Shown here piece after piece: positions 24,713-39,700 of a stretch of DNA of 64,000 bases. The DNA lies in the NCBI GenBank assembly GCA_025331565.1, contig JAFREQ010000100.1, forward strand, positions 372,001-436,000. Reading direction: 5' to 3'. The DNA comes from Holacanthus passer (taxonomy: Eukaryota; Chordata; Actinopteri; Pomacanthidae). The position numbers were made by a program, and so were the translations under genes. The notes below the pieces were generated by a model that was not told the DNA's origin, did not search any database, and was given only the letters and a program-made list of their open reading frames with translations. The first letter of the stretch is position 1; each line of letters opens with the position of its first letter.

Positions 24713-27700
24713 GTGAGAATCACCAAAACTGATTTTATTTATACCCAGCTTCTTGTGTTTCTTTCTTTTTTTTAAGTTATATACAAAAAAGTTGTGGTTT
24801 TGTTGCCTCCTAATTGGTTTCAGGAAAAGTACTTGTTGTGTTGTAGACATTGGTGAAAGCAGGTGTCATTCTGGGCAAAGTTGATAATGATATCTTTGTT
24901 ATAACACTGCTGAGAGATGAAATTTTATGCCAATATTTTTTCATCCAAGTTGCACTGGCAGCTCCTGGTTAGATGCACAACACAAGGCACACTTGTGTCT
25001 TTGGTTCTTTATCATCTTGTTTTCTAATGTTTTGTCACTAAGGAGAAAAACTAACCTAAGCAACTTGTTTGTCTAGGCAGGTGAAGGCCAGACAGAGGAA
25101 AATGGTCTGCAGATCAGCAGTGCATTCAGCCTGAATCCCGACACCCCACCTGGTCGACCAACTGCCTCCTTCAACCCTGGGAGGGGCTCAGGTCCCATGG
25201 GCCAGCTGGTGCAGAATGGAGACACGGGGACTCACAACAGAGCAGGTGAGCAGAATTTATTATGCAGCAAGAAGAAATTTGATATGGTATATTATCACAA
25301 TTTAAAGTGTTACGATTGTGACCAAAATGAATCACCATATTTAGCATTGGTCACTGCACTGCATGCCGGCTAGCACAACATGTCAAAAATTAGAGCTTTG
25401 TTTGCTTGGACCCCAATCACACTGTCATCTGACACTAGTCAACAGTATCATGTGAGTGGTAGCAGACCCCATGTTTCCATTTACCTTCATATATTTATAT
25501 TTTTGTTTGAGGAACCTACATGTAGACTCCACTGATACTGGTAAAGTGTGTCCCCTCAGGCCTCACTCTTACTTTTCCCATTGTGTTTATGTGAAACAGG
25601 TGGTGCCCTGTTTTAAAACTGTTGTGTGGTAATTGCTGTTAAGGTCTGTTAATTTACCTCCTCAGCTACCCATACACAAAAAAGGAAGAATAGTGGAGGG
25701 TGGCACATTTACCTGGATTCAGCCCGAGAATGCTCAGTTGATCAGGTGCCGATAGAGTTAGGGATCAGTTTTCATTCTGCTTCCTAAACAAATTTTGCTT
25801 GCACTAGTTTCAAATCAGCAGTGTACTGCAAACACCTGCTGTATATATGTTGAATGCATGCATGTCTTCCTGTCTTGTGGTCTAGTATTATTCTTAGGTA
25901 AGCAACTCAGCCGTTGCCGAATTGCTTGTGTAGCTGGTGAATAGCACAAATTGTGCTGTAGTACGACTCTTATACTACGTCACTAAATATAGTGATGATG
26001 ATTATTTTCATTATTCATGAATCTGCTGATTATCTTCTCCAATAATACTTTTAACATTAATGGTTTGTAAAAATTCTTGAAATGGTGAGAAATGTCGTCA
26101 CAACTACCCAGAGCCCTTAACTTAACAATGCTTGGTTAGTCCAACCAAGCATACAGACCTCAAAATTATTTAAAAAGTAATTACAAGGAAAAAAGAAAAT
26201 CCTTGCATTTATGAATAAAGTTGGGTGATGTGATGGTAGAAATGTGTCCAGCCAGGAGACATTTATTTGGCAATATCGTTTCCACCGTGGGAGCTATACT
26301 TAAGTGCCTGCTATGTATTCAGGGCAGGCTATGTAGCAAACCTGGGCCGGATTTTCGCATGCTTTTGTGATCTCCTGAATTCATCTGCTTCGTAAGGTAA
26401 CGTGATTCGGGCAGCGGTACTGCATACCATGATCTCACATGACTTAAGAGCAACAGTTGCGTCACCTCTAAGCTGGTTTACTAACCACTGCAGAAGAAGA
26501 GAATGACAAGAAAACGTGGAAGAGGAGAGTGAAATTTTAAATACAGAGCAGGAGGCAAATATTGTTCTCATTTGTATTGAAGCTAGAGTTACATGAACAC
26601 CAGACAATTGCACGCTGCAGCTTTTTGAAATGAAAGATGTAAATCTTGCAGGAAAAGTCAAGTAAAGAATTAATAGAAACACAGTTGAGGTGTTCAGGTA
26701 GACATTGCATAGTGTGTGAAAAAACAAGCCCCCTCATTCATTCAAAAGTGGGGTCATCCTGAAAAAAGTTGAATCTGACTTAAATTGCAACACACTGCAA
26801 TGTCAGCCAGCAAAGCACAGTGTCTGCTATTTTAAAATACTGTAGGGCACTGTACAGAGCTCTGTGTCATGCATTGCTGTCACAGCAGTGGAATGGACAA
26901 AAAGATCATCACTTGTAACTATATCCATAATAATTCAATCAGATCAGTTAAGATCAGTTAAATTAGAAACTGATATAATTAAATCTAAATAAATCTTGTT
27001 TTCTGAAAAAGTTTTCCACAGCTGAACTGAAGGCTGTTGGTAAAGTTCCGACACGTGTAAAGGTATCCTGTGGAGTTCTTCACCTCTACAAGTGTGCAGT
27101 CTCACTTTGCTGTGGGTCTAAATTCTGTCAAAAAAGACAAAAAACTATTACACACAGCAAGGAGATGTTTACATCCAGAAGGGAAAGGTGGAGAGAAAGA
27201 GAAAAATCTGACCAGTTGTATGCATTGTAAGTAGACTAACCCAGTATTGTAATTCATGTAAATAAATTCCAGTGTTCACCCTAAGACCTACCCAGTGAAC
27301 CATCACAGACTGATAAACTTTGCCTGTGTGTTAAGTAGAGATGTTTGAGTATAGGGTGTAAGGGGTTCAGTATGCTTTATGAGGAATAAGGCAACAGCAT
27401 CTTGTGAAATCATGCCTATGTAAGACAAAGAACCAGGCACGGTAAACGTATTCTTGCTTCTTCCCCTGTCATACTTGTTTTTAAGATTAAAACACTATGA
27501 CTTGGGTAATTCCGTCAAGCAAAATCTGCAGCATTGCAGATGTATGCAGTGTGCATACAGGGATTAAATAGTTCCCAAGTGGACCATCAGGCGCTTTCTG
27601 ATTTCACGGTGGGACAGTCCTGAGACCTCACAGACTTATTGGCATTTAAGTCTGAATTGATAAGGTGGGACATTGGGACTGGTCCTGAGACAGTTTTATG

Positions 27701-30700
27701 TTCCTGTCTAGCTCCACACGGACTCCAGATGGTGCTGTTGACTGCAGTGGTACTCTGTTCTAAAAGTGGCTGCTGGAGGACTATTTTTTTTGGAAGCATC
27801 ATAGTTTCATGTTTGCAGTTTAAGCCAATACAGCAGAATCATATTTTGAGCAGCCACTTCTTGCTGCACAGCATTTTATACAGTTTTACAACCAACACAA
27901 CAAAACTTCTTTTGGCTGGAGATGCAAATAGTGTGAAGCTCTTTTACTATAGGACAGATGAATTGGTGGTGTAAGCAGCAAGCGCAATGTTGTTTCCTGG
28001 TTGTCCGTTTTACCAGAGTTGTGACACAGCCATGTAAATCACCTGATTGGTCAAGATGCTCTATTATGTGACGCCCTGGTAGCGGTTAAGGTGCATATCA
28101 CATTCCCTCATATCCCTGGTTGGATGCCTTTTGATGCATGTCATACCCCTGCCCGCCAGAGGAGCGAAGTTAGACATGCCAAGACTTCTGAAGTTAAGAA
28201 GGACATGGTTGTTTAATTTTATTTTTAAAAGTATAAAAAGATGCAACAACTCTGTTTTTAGATATAACTTTGTTCCTATATAAATAAATACACTATGTGG
28301 ACACCCACACTTGACATCCATGTTTCACTTCACTCTTCTCTAATGTTGTGTACAAGTGCCATCCCATTCCGTTATTTTGCCCCTAGTCTTTGTAATGCCC
28401 TTTTTGAAAGGTCACTCCAACCTGAAGGCTATTCCAAAATGAAGAAAATGATTAAAGGGAAGAATTGGGACAAGAGTTTAGTCTCACAAAATGAATCCTC
28501 TTGATAAATTCACTGTTTCTTAATTTGAGAAAAACAAAGATGGAGACAACATTTAATTTTGTTTCTTTCTTTCCCTCCAGACTCGTGGATCTCCCAGTCA
28601 GCTTCAGTCCCTCGCAACCAAAAGCAAACAGGGGTCGACTCTCCGTCACCAGCCACCTCCCTGCCCAAACCTCCAGGCCAGTCTTCCTCATCTACTTCCT
28701 CCTCAGGCTCCCAGCCACAGCCCAGGACAGTCAAGGTGATCCACTCTGTTCATTGTAGTTAGGTGCAGTTCATTATGTTCAGGTAGACATTAACATGACA
28801 GACAAACTGGAAATTTTAGTTTATTTCACGACTTTAATCCAGAGCTACAGATTTAGTCGTCCTGCCAACCTTTGTATCTTATGCTTTATATTTTCATATT
28901 TTTTAAGCGATTTTAAGGCAATTTTTTAAGTATTTCATGCTCAAATTGAAAGTATATGTGCTTTGAAATATTCTCGCCAAACACCACTGGAGCAGATTCA
29001 AAGGTGATGTTGTTAAACAGCTGTGGGAAAGTAATTGAACGCTAGGATTTAGTTCTACACATACATTTACACAGCCAGTTTTCACAGAATTCCCTCTACA
29101 GCAACCACATGGGTTAATCAGTGCAAATATAACATGACAGGAAAACAGAAAATTTATTGTACTTTGAAACAGGTGAAATTTAACAAATACTTTTTCTGCG
29201 CTCATTACCATGTTTATTTCTGTCTTTGGTGGGAGCAGGGGTTGTACAGAAGGATAGTAGTTCTACTTGCTGCTGATAGAGTAAGGTCATAGGTTACCTA
29301 TTGCCATTGTAAAACTGCCCTGACAAGTCATTAAATCATTGTTGTTTGTTCATCCCAGGTGACCTGTGCTAACTGTAAAAAGCCTCTGAAGAAAGGCCAA
29401 ACAGCCTACCAGCGTAAAGGCTCCACACACCTGTTCTGCTCCACCACCTGTCTCTCTGCCTTCTCACACAAACCCGCCCCAAAGAAGAGCTGCACCATGT
29501 GTAAAAAGTGAGTCTCGACCCAAAGGTGCTGGAACCCATTGATCAGAAGGCACTTTATATTAGTGGGGTTGTAGCAATAACAGTTGAGTTTTAACTAATG
29601 TCTTTGCAAGTTCTAAACACAATATTTAAATACAAGGACAGCTGTTATCCTTTTAACTGACTAATGCACATTTTCTGTAGATGTTAAACTGTTTGTTCCT
29701 TGCAATGTGTTTGTTTTTTTCAGGGACATCACAAACATGAAGGGCACCATTGTGGCCCAGGTGGACTCCAGCGAGTCTTTCCAGGAGTTTTGCAGCACGG
29801 GCTGCCTAGGTGCATACGAGAACAAGCAAAACCCGCCCAAATCAGGCCTCAAAACCAAATGTACTGTCTGTGGCAAGCTCACGGAGGTCAGTCTGTCTGA
29901 CACAGTAAACCACACATACTCCTACTCTCTTGTCCATTTACCTGTCATGTCAAAGTAAGAATGGAGGAAAACACTGACTTACCAGTATCTTAGTTTACAC
30001 CTATGAAGTGTAAGGGCTAATTCATTGTTTCTGCATCCGTGTGGCCTCGCGTGACATAAATTTTGTCATCTGTCCAAGTTGGTGAGGCTCCCCATCACAA
30101 GTACACCGACTTCACACACACTAGAAAGGCACACTTGTTACTTGTCTGTGCATTGTGTGTATTCACTTTATTACCCATCCTTGGTCCTCCTAAGCAGTTG
30201 AAAACACAACTGTTTTCTTTTTTTACAGTTTTATGTCTGCTGTCTGCAGCTGTCCACATCTTTACTGAAGTGTGATCAAGGCTTAATGCAATCTAGAGGC
30301 ATCTCTAATACTCTGACTCCCTTGGGGTGCACCAAACATTACAAAAACCTTTCAGTGTAATGCAGTCAATACACAGAGAACCTCAGAGTCACTAGCATGG
30401 CGGTAGACTCCTGTTTGGCTTCACCTTCTCTTCATTATTTAATTCCTTGGCTTGGATGTTTGTTTTAAAAATAATTAATCTTGCATGCTCGAGTTCTGTT
30501 GCATTTTTATGTACATCTTCTCACCCTCTTCTCTGTCTTCCCTTAATGAACATTCTCTGCCAGTCTCGCTCCCCTTTCCTCAGCTTTATTGTCCTTGTCC
30601 TCAGGTCACTTCAGTGTTTATCTCAGCCTTGTTCCAGTTGCCTTCACTGTTCTCTCCTTCACTCTTTCTGTCCGTTCTTTTCTCCATCCCTCCATTTCAG

Positions 30701-33700
30701 TATGGCTTCTCAGGGCCCATTTTCCACAGGCCTCCATGGCCATAACGTAAAAACAGTTGTCTCGAAGTTGGAGAATAAGTCCTCCGATGTCACGATGAAG
30801 CAATAGGTAGTCATTTGGTGGATGTGTTGAATTAATTTGGTATGTAACAGAAAAGATGGTCCTAGCTCAGTGTTCAAACTAAATAAATGAACTAATCATT
30901 CAGTTACTTGTGAGCTTGGCGAGATGTCTTTCACAGTATTTTCTAGCTCACACATTCAGGCTGTGGGATTGTTCAGTTACCTACATCACAACTAACTAGT
31001 GCTACTGTCACCTAGCAACTACAACTATCTACATTTGCGACATCTTAAAATCATTTACATTATTTATGTCTCCCTCCTGATTTCATTTGCATATAAAAGC
31101 AACTGCAATGCCTGTGTCAAACTACACTAAAATGATTTGCAATGTACAGAACATGAACAGCACGCCTGTGTATACACTGAAAAAAAACAGCTTTAGCTCA
31201 TTTTAATTTCAGTATATCACAGCCTGACATGAGATGTTGTCTGGGCTGTCATCCTTGCCAGTTGTCAAATGTTTCTCATGACTTTGAATGGTTTGTTGGA
31301 CACGTCCTTTAGTGGTATTGTATGTTTTCTTACCTAAAGTATATCTCTGCTTTGATTAGTTTTGCACACCTATGACGTAAGTTTTAAGGACAATTGAAAC
31401 TATTCAAGTGGAAGCTTCTATTTTCACAATTGAAAGCGCTGTTGGATTTCTTCTGAAAACTTTGTTCCTGCTAGAACTCAAATTAAGTGACAGTTTGATG
31501 CATGAATACATTGCTCTCAGATTGAGGAGAAGTTTGTAGTTTAAACGAAAGGTAAAAGAAGTTTAGTTAATCAGGCTCTTGCTGCCACTCATGCCACGCA
31601 TTTTTCTGTCTACAGATCCGGCACGAGGTTAGCTTTAAGACTGTGACCCATAAGATCTGCAGCGACACATGTTTCAACGTTTACCGCAGGGCCAACGGGT
31701 TGATCATGAACTGCTGCGAGCAATGTGGTGACTACCTGCCCAGCCGAGCGTCAGCCAACCACTTCCTGCTGGTCGATGGCCAACAAAAACGCTTCTGCTG
31801 CCAGAACTGCATCAGGGAGTACAAGCAGGTACTGTAGGCCCAACCACAGGCCGCAGGTGTGTAGAATTTGCATGATTGGGACCTACGTGATTGATTCATT
31901 CATTTCATTCAACCATATCCAATTAAAATCGCACCTCTGCTTTTACAGCCAGAACTATGATTCATGCCAAAGTTTCTGTTATTAATTTAGCTCTGCTGAA
32001 CCCTCCTCCTCCTCACAGCCAGGAAACTGCCTCCACAGTAACTAATATGTAAATACAGTGAAATGATTAACCTGGCCTTGTTACTAGCCCTCCTGAAAAA
32101 TATAAAAAACATCTACAGTAACACAAGTGCACCTTCTAAAAATAGGAAATAAATATCCAAGCAAATGGTTCTTGAATGAATGAAGGAAATGAACCAGGGC
32201 TCTTATGTTCCACCACCTATGGCAAAATGGTTTTGGTCAGCATTTTATTCTGAGGATGTTTGTTCTTCTCCGCAAATGCACCTGCCAGTGTCACAGTCCT
32301 GCCAAGTTGTGTAGATAGATAATCTCCAAATGATGACTGGCAGGTTTTATGGGTACATGGCTCTCTAACCATATTATTACCTGTAATATCACTAATGCAA
32401 ATCTCTGGATCTCTTTGAACTTCTAGTACTTCTCTTATTCAGTTTTTTTCTGAACAGGTTACAGCTGAATTGTTGCTGTTTGATATTCACCAGAAATCAG
32501 AGGTTGAAATTGTATTTGTTGCTTGGCAACACCAACTTATTGGACATTCCACTAATAAGTGGATGAAACCATCGCGTCTGTCTCATTTCAGTGGTATAAA
32601 ACTCAAATGACAGGCTGACTGTTCAGTACAACTGTGAGCCAACCACTGTGTCCGGTAATGATCCATCCAGTCTTTTCTATGTCTGACCAGCTGTGTTGTC
32701 TCCATTCCTGGTACAGAATCTTCAAGACCAGCAAATTATCATTTCCTCTGAATAGAAAAATCATAACTTATGCCAGCAGGACAGAGGAGACACATTCTAA
32801 ATTCTGTTATCACTCTCAGTTTTAAATCATTTTTTGAAGAACTGTAATCAATTCAATAATTACAGTTTTGCACACTCAGGAAAATGACCTTATTCTTCAC
32901 TCTGTTATTGTTACATCTTCCTTCTGGTGCTTTGTAGCAAGAAATAAATAAAAGTGAAAATGGTGCCAGATCTTAAAATACATATTGAAGATCCATTTTG
33001 TCAAGTAATGCAATAAAAGATTTTCAGGGCTGGTACTACTACTACAATTCATTGTGATGGTAATAGGACAAAGAGTATAATCTGTGTGCCTTTATGGCCT
33101 AACAGTGGGGAAAGGATCACAAAACAAACATATAGACTATTGGCTACAGTACACAGGAGGTTTGTACTGTTTACTCTTAATGCTCATATGTCATCAAGGT
33201 CCGCTCAATAAAAGTCAGAAAGCTCTCTGGATACCCAACACACACCTCAAATATCTTATTTTAATGGAAGTATCCATGAGGATTCCCACAGTTTATAATA
33301 GTATTTTCTTCTTCTTTGGTGCACTTTTTATGTCCCTCCACCATGGTGCATGGAATGCTTGGATATTTTGTCATTATAGTGCTTTCTGTTTATGTGTCTC
33401 TGTGGACTGTAATGGTTACTATCAAAATGGCTGGAAACTATTTGATAGAAGCCTAATTGCTGCTCTTCTCATAGTTTTAAAAAGCTCATGCTTTAGCTGT
33501 TTGAGCACCTTGTGCATTTAAAAGAGTCAACCTTGAAACAATTTTATTGTTTAATCTATTCGGTTTATCATTGTCTCAATATAACGTTATTGTCATTGTA
33601 GAGCATTAGCTTTCTGTTGTTTTGACGTGATGTTTTCCCTTTCTGTCCCAGGCCCACAGTAAACTTGCGAGCTGCCTGACTTGCAAAACACTGATCAAGA

Positions 33701-36700
33701 CGGGTGAGGTGCTCCACAGCCTCGGAGCGGGCGGCACCATGGGCTCATACTGCTCTGTCAACTGCATGAACAAGGGCAAACTGGCCTCAACCTCCTTCCT
33801 CAGTGAGTAACCAGACTATACAAGCAAGAGGGTTAACAAATGTTGAAACTGAGCTTTTCTGAACCACAAACCTTTCAGACTACAGTAAGAACTCCAGATA
33901 GCATGCAGAGTTCAGCAGATCTTAGCAGCACAAAGTTACGTTCTTTACGCTGCAGGTGGGCAGTAGCAGAAACATAACAGGCATTTATCATGGTATGAAC
34001 TGGGGAGCTATTGTTTGTGTTGGAATGAAATGATTTTCTTATCTGAATGTAGGTTTTTTTGTTAGTTTGTATGTTTTGACGTGTGATAATTGCCTTGACA
34101 AAACAGCAGAGAAAAGCTCCTGCTAACCTGCATGTCCAATCCTGATCATTAGTATTCATCTCATCAAACTAAATTACAGTTACATGCATAAAAGGACCTT
34201 AAAAAAAAAAAAATCACAAGCATGTGTGATAAAAGCATTTTCGTTTGAGTTTTGATGTTTAATGTCTGTGTGTGCAGACACAGAGCCCACATGTCACTTC
34301 TGTAAGAGGAATTCATTACCGCAGTACCAGGCCACGCTGCCAGAGGGAAACATCCTCAACTTCTGCAGCTCACAGTGTGTTACCAAGTTCCAGGTGGGGA
34401 CTCTTTTGTCATTTCAAATCAGAAGATGCAAATATGGGTCCTTTTACCAAAAAAGACACAACAACATTTTACAAAGGAAATAAAGTGCATCATGTCCCTC
34501 TGATGTGTTCTGGAGTATTAAGCACAGTAGTTTTTGATTTAATTGCATGAAAACACTGTATTGTTTTGTCCACCTGCAGTGTCTCAGCTGCTGTGACAAA
34601 AAAATAGTTAAGATAATTGGATTAAACTAAATGAACTGACAGTTGGTCTTTCCAATGGTCCCTGCATGTGAATTTACATTGAGCAGACCTCCCAAATTCT
34701 CTACATAAAATGTTATCATACCTGATAGGAATGATGTCAAAGTTGCAAAAACAAAACCCAGATTAACTGTTATCATCAGCCCATTTGACACATCCTCATG
34801 AAAACAGCAGCTCTAAACACAAACATAAAACACCACAGGTTCCCTCAGTGGAGTCCATGACCTGATTAGTTTTTTTAGCACCATGTTGCCTAAATTTGCA
34901 TATTAACACGAAAACAGATCTTCTTGAAACTACCATGACTCAATCATGGTTTATGATACAGAGTTCATATAATACCGCCCATGTGGAAGGACAAGTTTGT
35001 GGGCATGGAGATATTTGCAAGTCAGTGTGTTGATGAACCTTTAATAACTACCTCTGTAGCACAACCAGGTATGCAAAATGCTTCTGGAAGGGCATTAGAC
35101 ATGTTGGATGTTGTTAAACCAGCTGCAAGTCATTTTTTTTTTTTTCATTTTGTCTATATGATGTCTTTATTTACAGAATGCTACTCTTCAAACGGCCACC
35201 AATGGACAGACGCCCCACTCCACGACTAACAACACAGTCCAGCTGAAATGTAACTACTGTCGAGGAGCATTCAGCTTGAAGCCCGAGACTCTGGAGTGGG
35301 AGGTGAGTCCATCCTGGGGAGTAGACAGTCAGGCAGTCTTATATCTTCTTCTTCCACAAATAATGCTCTACAGTAATGTAAAGAACCACAAAAACTATGA
35401 TAAGTCTGCCATAGAGATGAACAGTTAATCGTTAAATCGAATCCACAATAATTTTTATTCGTGAGTTAAGTAATTTTCAGAAGCAAAACTGCCAAAATTC
35501 TGATTCTGATTATTCCACCGTCTCAAAATTAAATATTTGCTGGTTCTCTGTCATCTGTTATAATACAATGTAGTAAAACTTTTGGTTTTTCTCTAGAGTT
35601 GTTTGTTGGACAGAGATGGACAGGAAAAAAAGTATAGAGTTAAGTTAAACTCAAGCCAACTTGTTTCAGCTATAGTAGCATCCTGCATGCAGCACATACC
35701 AGTAATGAATCAGAATAGGTACAATACATTTACCTAAATATGTCTGTCTTCAGGATAAGGTCTACCAGTTCTGTAGTAAGGCATGCTGCGAGGACTACAA
35801 GAAGCTGCACTGCATTGTGACGTTCTGTGAGTACTGCCAAGAGGAGAAGACGCTACATGAGACGGTCAAGTTCTCTGGGGTCAAGAGACCTTTCTGCAGC
35901 GAAGGTACTCATCTCCTCTCCTCTCCTCTCCTCTCCTCTCCTCCCCTCTCCTCTTCTCTCTAGGACACTTGATAAATCTTAGCAATTTTCTTGACTGTTT
36001 CGAAGTAGTCAGAGAGACTGATTACATCCCATGGTGGCTTTTGTTGATTAGTTTTCAGTGCCTTTTGCTTCTAGGTATAGCTTCTGTTGTTTAACATTTT
36101 TTGATATATATTTTTTTGTTTTTTTTCCAGGCTGTAAACTGTTATTTAAGCAGGATTTTATCAAGCGGTTGGGTCTGAAGTGTGTCAGCTGTAACCACTG
36201 CAACCAGCTCTGTAAGAGAGGTGTAACCCGACAGTTCGGCGGCATGACCCGGGACTTCTGCAGCGAGACCTGTGCCAAGAAGTTCCACGACTGGTACTAC
36301 AAGGTCCGCACATACTCAGTGTATCCATTAATCAATTAAAACAAATCTATTTGTACACACTCTGTGTTTTGTGAATGTTCTGAAACTGTCCTGTTGTGGC
36401 CACTAGGCGGCGAGGTGTGACTGCTGTAAGGTGCAGGGTAACCTGGCAGAGTCTGTGATGTGGAGAGCAGAGATGAAGCATTTCTGTGATCAGGAGTGTT
36501 TGTTGAAGTTCTACTGCCAGCAGAACGAGCCCATCATGGTCACACAGAAAGGCCCCGAAAACACCAGCATAGGTATAAACTGTGTGTGTGTGTGTGTCTG
36601 TCTGTCTGTCTGTCTGTCTGTCTTCCTACAAATTACTGTCTTGAGCACATGCTTACTCTTTTGTGGAAAATCTTTTTAGGGTCAAGTATTAGTCAATGGA

Positions 36701-39700
36701 TGAATGTAATCTGCACAGTGGTGATGCCTGCTTATGTTCATATATGTGTCACTCAAGATGTCTTCATGAGGTAAAGATATGATGTATTTAATTTTCCTCT
36801 TTACAGGGTTTGAAATGCAAAGCGCCAAACTTGGGGTAAGTAAGAATGTGGAAAAGATGTTCGCATCAAACAATTTGCTTTGAATTCATGAATCATTAGT
36901 TGGTGTATTAACCATTTTAAGTTTTCATTACATTTACCACCTCATGGTTTTGAGATGTATTGATGTTCATGCACTTTGAAATGTGTAACTAAAAACAATC
37001 CCATTATTTGTTTAAGTTTCCATATAATTAATGATTGATTTGTAGGAACAGAAGCCACATTTCTGTTTGTAATTAAACTTGTACATTTGATTTTTTTTCT
37101 CTGCCACGTTGCAGCTGGTGAACCAGGGTACAGTAGCGTATGCTGGTGGAGGTTTAGTGAGAGATGTCAAGAACAAGGCAGTGCTCTGCAAGCCGCTCAC
37201 TCTGACCAAGGCTACCTACTGCAAGCCACACATGCAGAGCAAACTTTTACAGACAGGTAAACGCAGCATCTTTATGACTTTTATGACCCATTAATGCATG
37301 TACTTATTCGTGTGTATAATGATTTGGCATTTCTATGTCCACAGATGTAGACGATGGTGTGAAGAGGGAGTATGTTCCTGTGCCCATACCTGTGCCCGTC
37401 TTCATGCCCATACCCATGAATATGTATTCCCAGTTTACTCCCACTCCAGTTTCTCTGCCTGTACCGGTAAGACATGATCCGTAGCACATCAACACATATG
37501 GATTATCCCTTCTAAAACACTTAACTTATAAAGGTGCGTAGAGAAATGCATAAAAGCCTGTACAATAAATGTTAAAATCACAGACTGCTTAAAATGACTC
37601 TTGTGTGAACAAATGGGTGGTCTAGATAAAATTGTTTATGAAAATGAAAACATGTTAGTGTTCAGAAATAAAATCAAACCTGGGCAAAGTAAGGTTACTA
37701 ACGTTAAAGCACTATGTCCTGTCCTGTCCAGGTTCCTGTGCCTGTGTTCCTGCCCACCACCCTGCAGGGGGCAGAGCAGATCATCCAGACCATCAACGAA
37801 CTGAAAAACAAAGTGACCTCTGACCCTGTGGAGGCCAGCTTGCCCTCCATGGCTGATGTGAATGCAGAAGACCAGAAGCCAGGTACGCTCGTGTTGGATG
37901 GGTTGGATGTCTGGATAAAAACATTAGAGATCAGAGATGTGAAGAACACAACACTGATGGAAGTCATTGAGATTGAAATGCGTACATATTTTTTTAATGT
38001 CGAAAAGCATTCAAAAGAAGAAGAATGTAACAATTCTGGTCTGTAAGGCATTTTTAGGTTTGCTAGATAATGACAGATAATGATAATTTATTTCAGCCTT
38101 CACAGGGCCACGTCTTTACTTGAGAGCCAGGGGAACCCGACTAAACAAAGTGTCAATGTCAAACAAACAAAAATCTTCAGTCAGATGTGAAGAAAGCATC
38201 ATATTATAACAATGAGCACCTACCTGGCTGTGTGTTTCAGATGTGAAGCCAGCAATGGTGAAGAGGAAGAGGGAGAGTGGAGGGGAGCAGTCCTCCAGCA
38301 GCAGCTCTGAGGAAGAGAAGGAGGAGAAGAAGGAAGAAGAGGAGGAAGAGGAAGGCGAGGAGGACAAGTACGAGCCCGACCTTGACCTGGAGGCAGACTT
38401 CCCTCAAGGTAAACACCTACTGTACAAGGATTTGTAGACATGTCGATGCTAGGCCGGTGAGGCAGTGTCAGTCAGGAACAATCACTGTCGTAGTGCTAAT
38501 AATAATAATGTTAATGTTAAAGCCATGAGTTCTAATAGTTCTACAGTATTTGTTATTAATATGGTCCGGATTTCTTTTTTTTTTTGAATTGCTCAGATTA
38601 CTTTGTCGCTCGTAATGAGTAACATCTTTGTCGTCTGCTGAAAGAGGACTGAAACTTGTCTCTTCAAGACATCTTTTCGCATTTATTTGATGCCACCCAA
38701 GTCTGACTGCCAAGTAAATGAAGAAATGCTCAAATCAGTCAATTTTGTCTCTCACACTTGAGTGGATTTTGTCACTCTTTGTCTCAGTCTGTGTGCATTT
38801 TTCCTTCTCATTCATTCTGTTTAGTGAAGCAGCTCTTATGTAACAGCATCTGACTGCATGGGTTTTTAATGGATCAGTACAGTAATTGAGATTTAAATTC
38901 CTCCCTCGGGTTATTTCTGGACCTGTTGTCATCACAACTATCAGGATAGAGGGTTTAAGCTTTGCCACACTATCCAGACGAATGACAAGTCATTACCAGG
39001 CCAAGACATTTGCTACGTTTTTATTCTTATTAATTTGTTGTCATGGAAACCACATTACAAAAGTGCTTGTTATGTTTAGCTTTCAGTATTTTTGTATATA
39101 TCTTGAATATGGTAAAATCAGTGTGCTTTGGATTATTGTTTCAGTCCTGTCCTACTGTAGGTAGCAGAAAGACTATAATCATCTGTTAAAATTAAGGTTG
39201 AATAATTATAATAAAGGTAACAGTGTTATTGAATACTTTAATATTTTTGGTGAATCAACTGGATTACTTTTATGGGAACTTCGCCCTTCTCTAGCAAACG
39301 AATTTCTTAAATGTCACGTAAACAAGAAACCCATTTTCCATAATCAGGGTAGGGGATTAGAGAAACCTCATTCCCCCAGCCAGGTTTCTCTTGAAAAACG
39401 CTGATTTCTTGACCCATGTATACATGTAACAGGATTTGTAATCAGCTTTTTTCCTGGCAAAGACAGGAAATGTATCACGTTGACAGCAGTGTGGCAAGAT
39501 GATATGAGAGATGAAAGTGATTTATCCCTTGTATTTGTTGAATTCGTACACATTCACATTGTGCTCTGTTTGTCTGTTTTCTCACTGTGCTCTCACTCTG
39601 CCCCGACTCACAGCAAAAAAAAAAAGGAAAAAAAAGTCTGGGTTGACACAGCATCTTCTGTCACTAATAGTTAAAATAAGTAAGTAATGCTGCCAAAAGT

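Larger units (their letters stand above)
25246..28580 (+). other. zmym2: zmym2 intron 2
   Basis: 3.3 kb. It contains a perfect 10-bp-stem hairpin at 26128-26152 and a tRNA-derived SINE fragment at 28070-28155. No extra exon is supported. Confidence 0.75.

Noticed and set aside
23917..24726. 269-codon minus-strand frame as a gene
   Set aside because: Antisense shadow of zmym2 coding exon 1; composition is the complement of a Ser/Thr/acidic coding region.
33084..33521. 145-codon frame in zmym2 intron 6 as an exon
   Set aside because: No conserved motif, and it would break the clean phase 0 junction between coding exons 6 and 7.
35912..36622. CRISPR-like or tandem gene-scale array
   Set aside because: Simple microsatellites on either side of a coding exon; no spacers.
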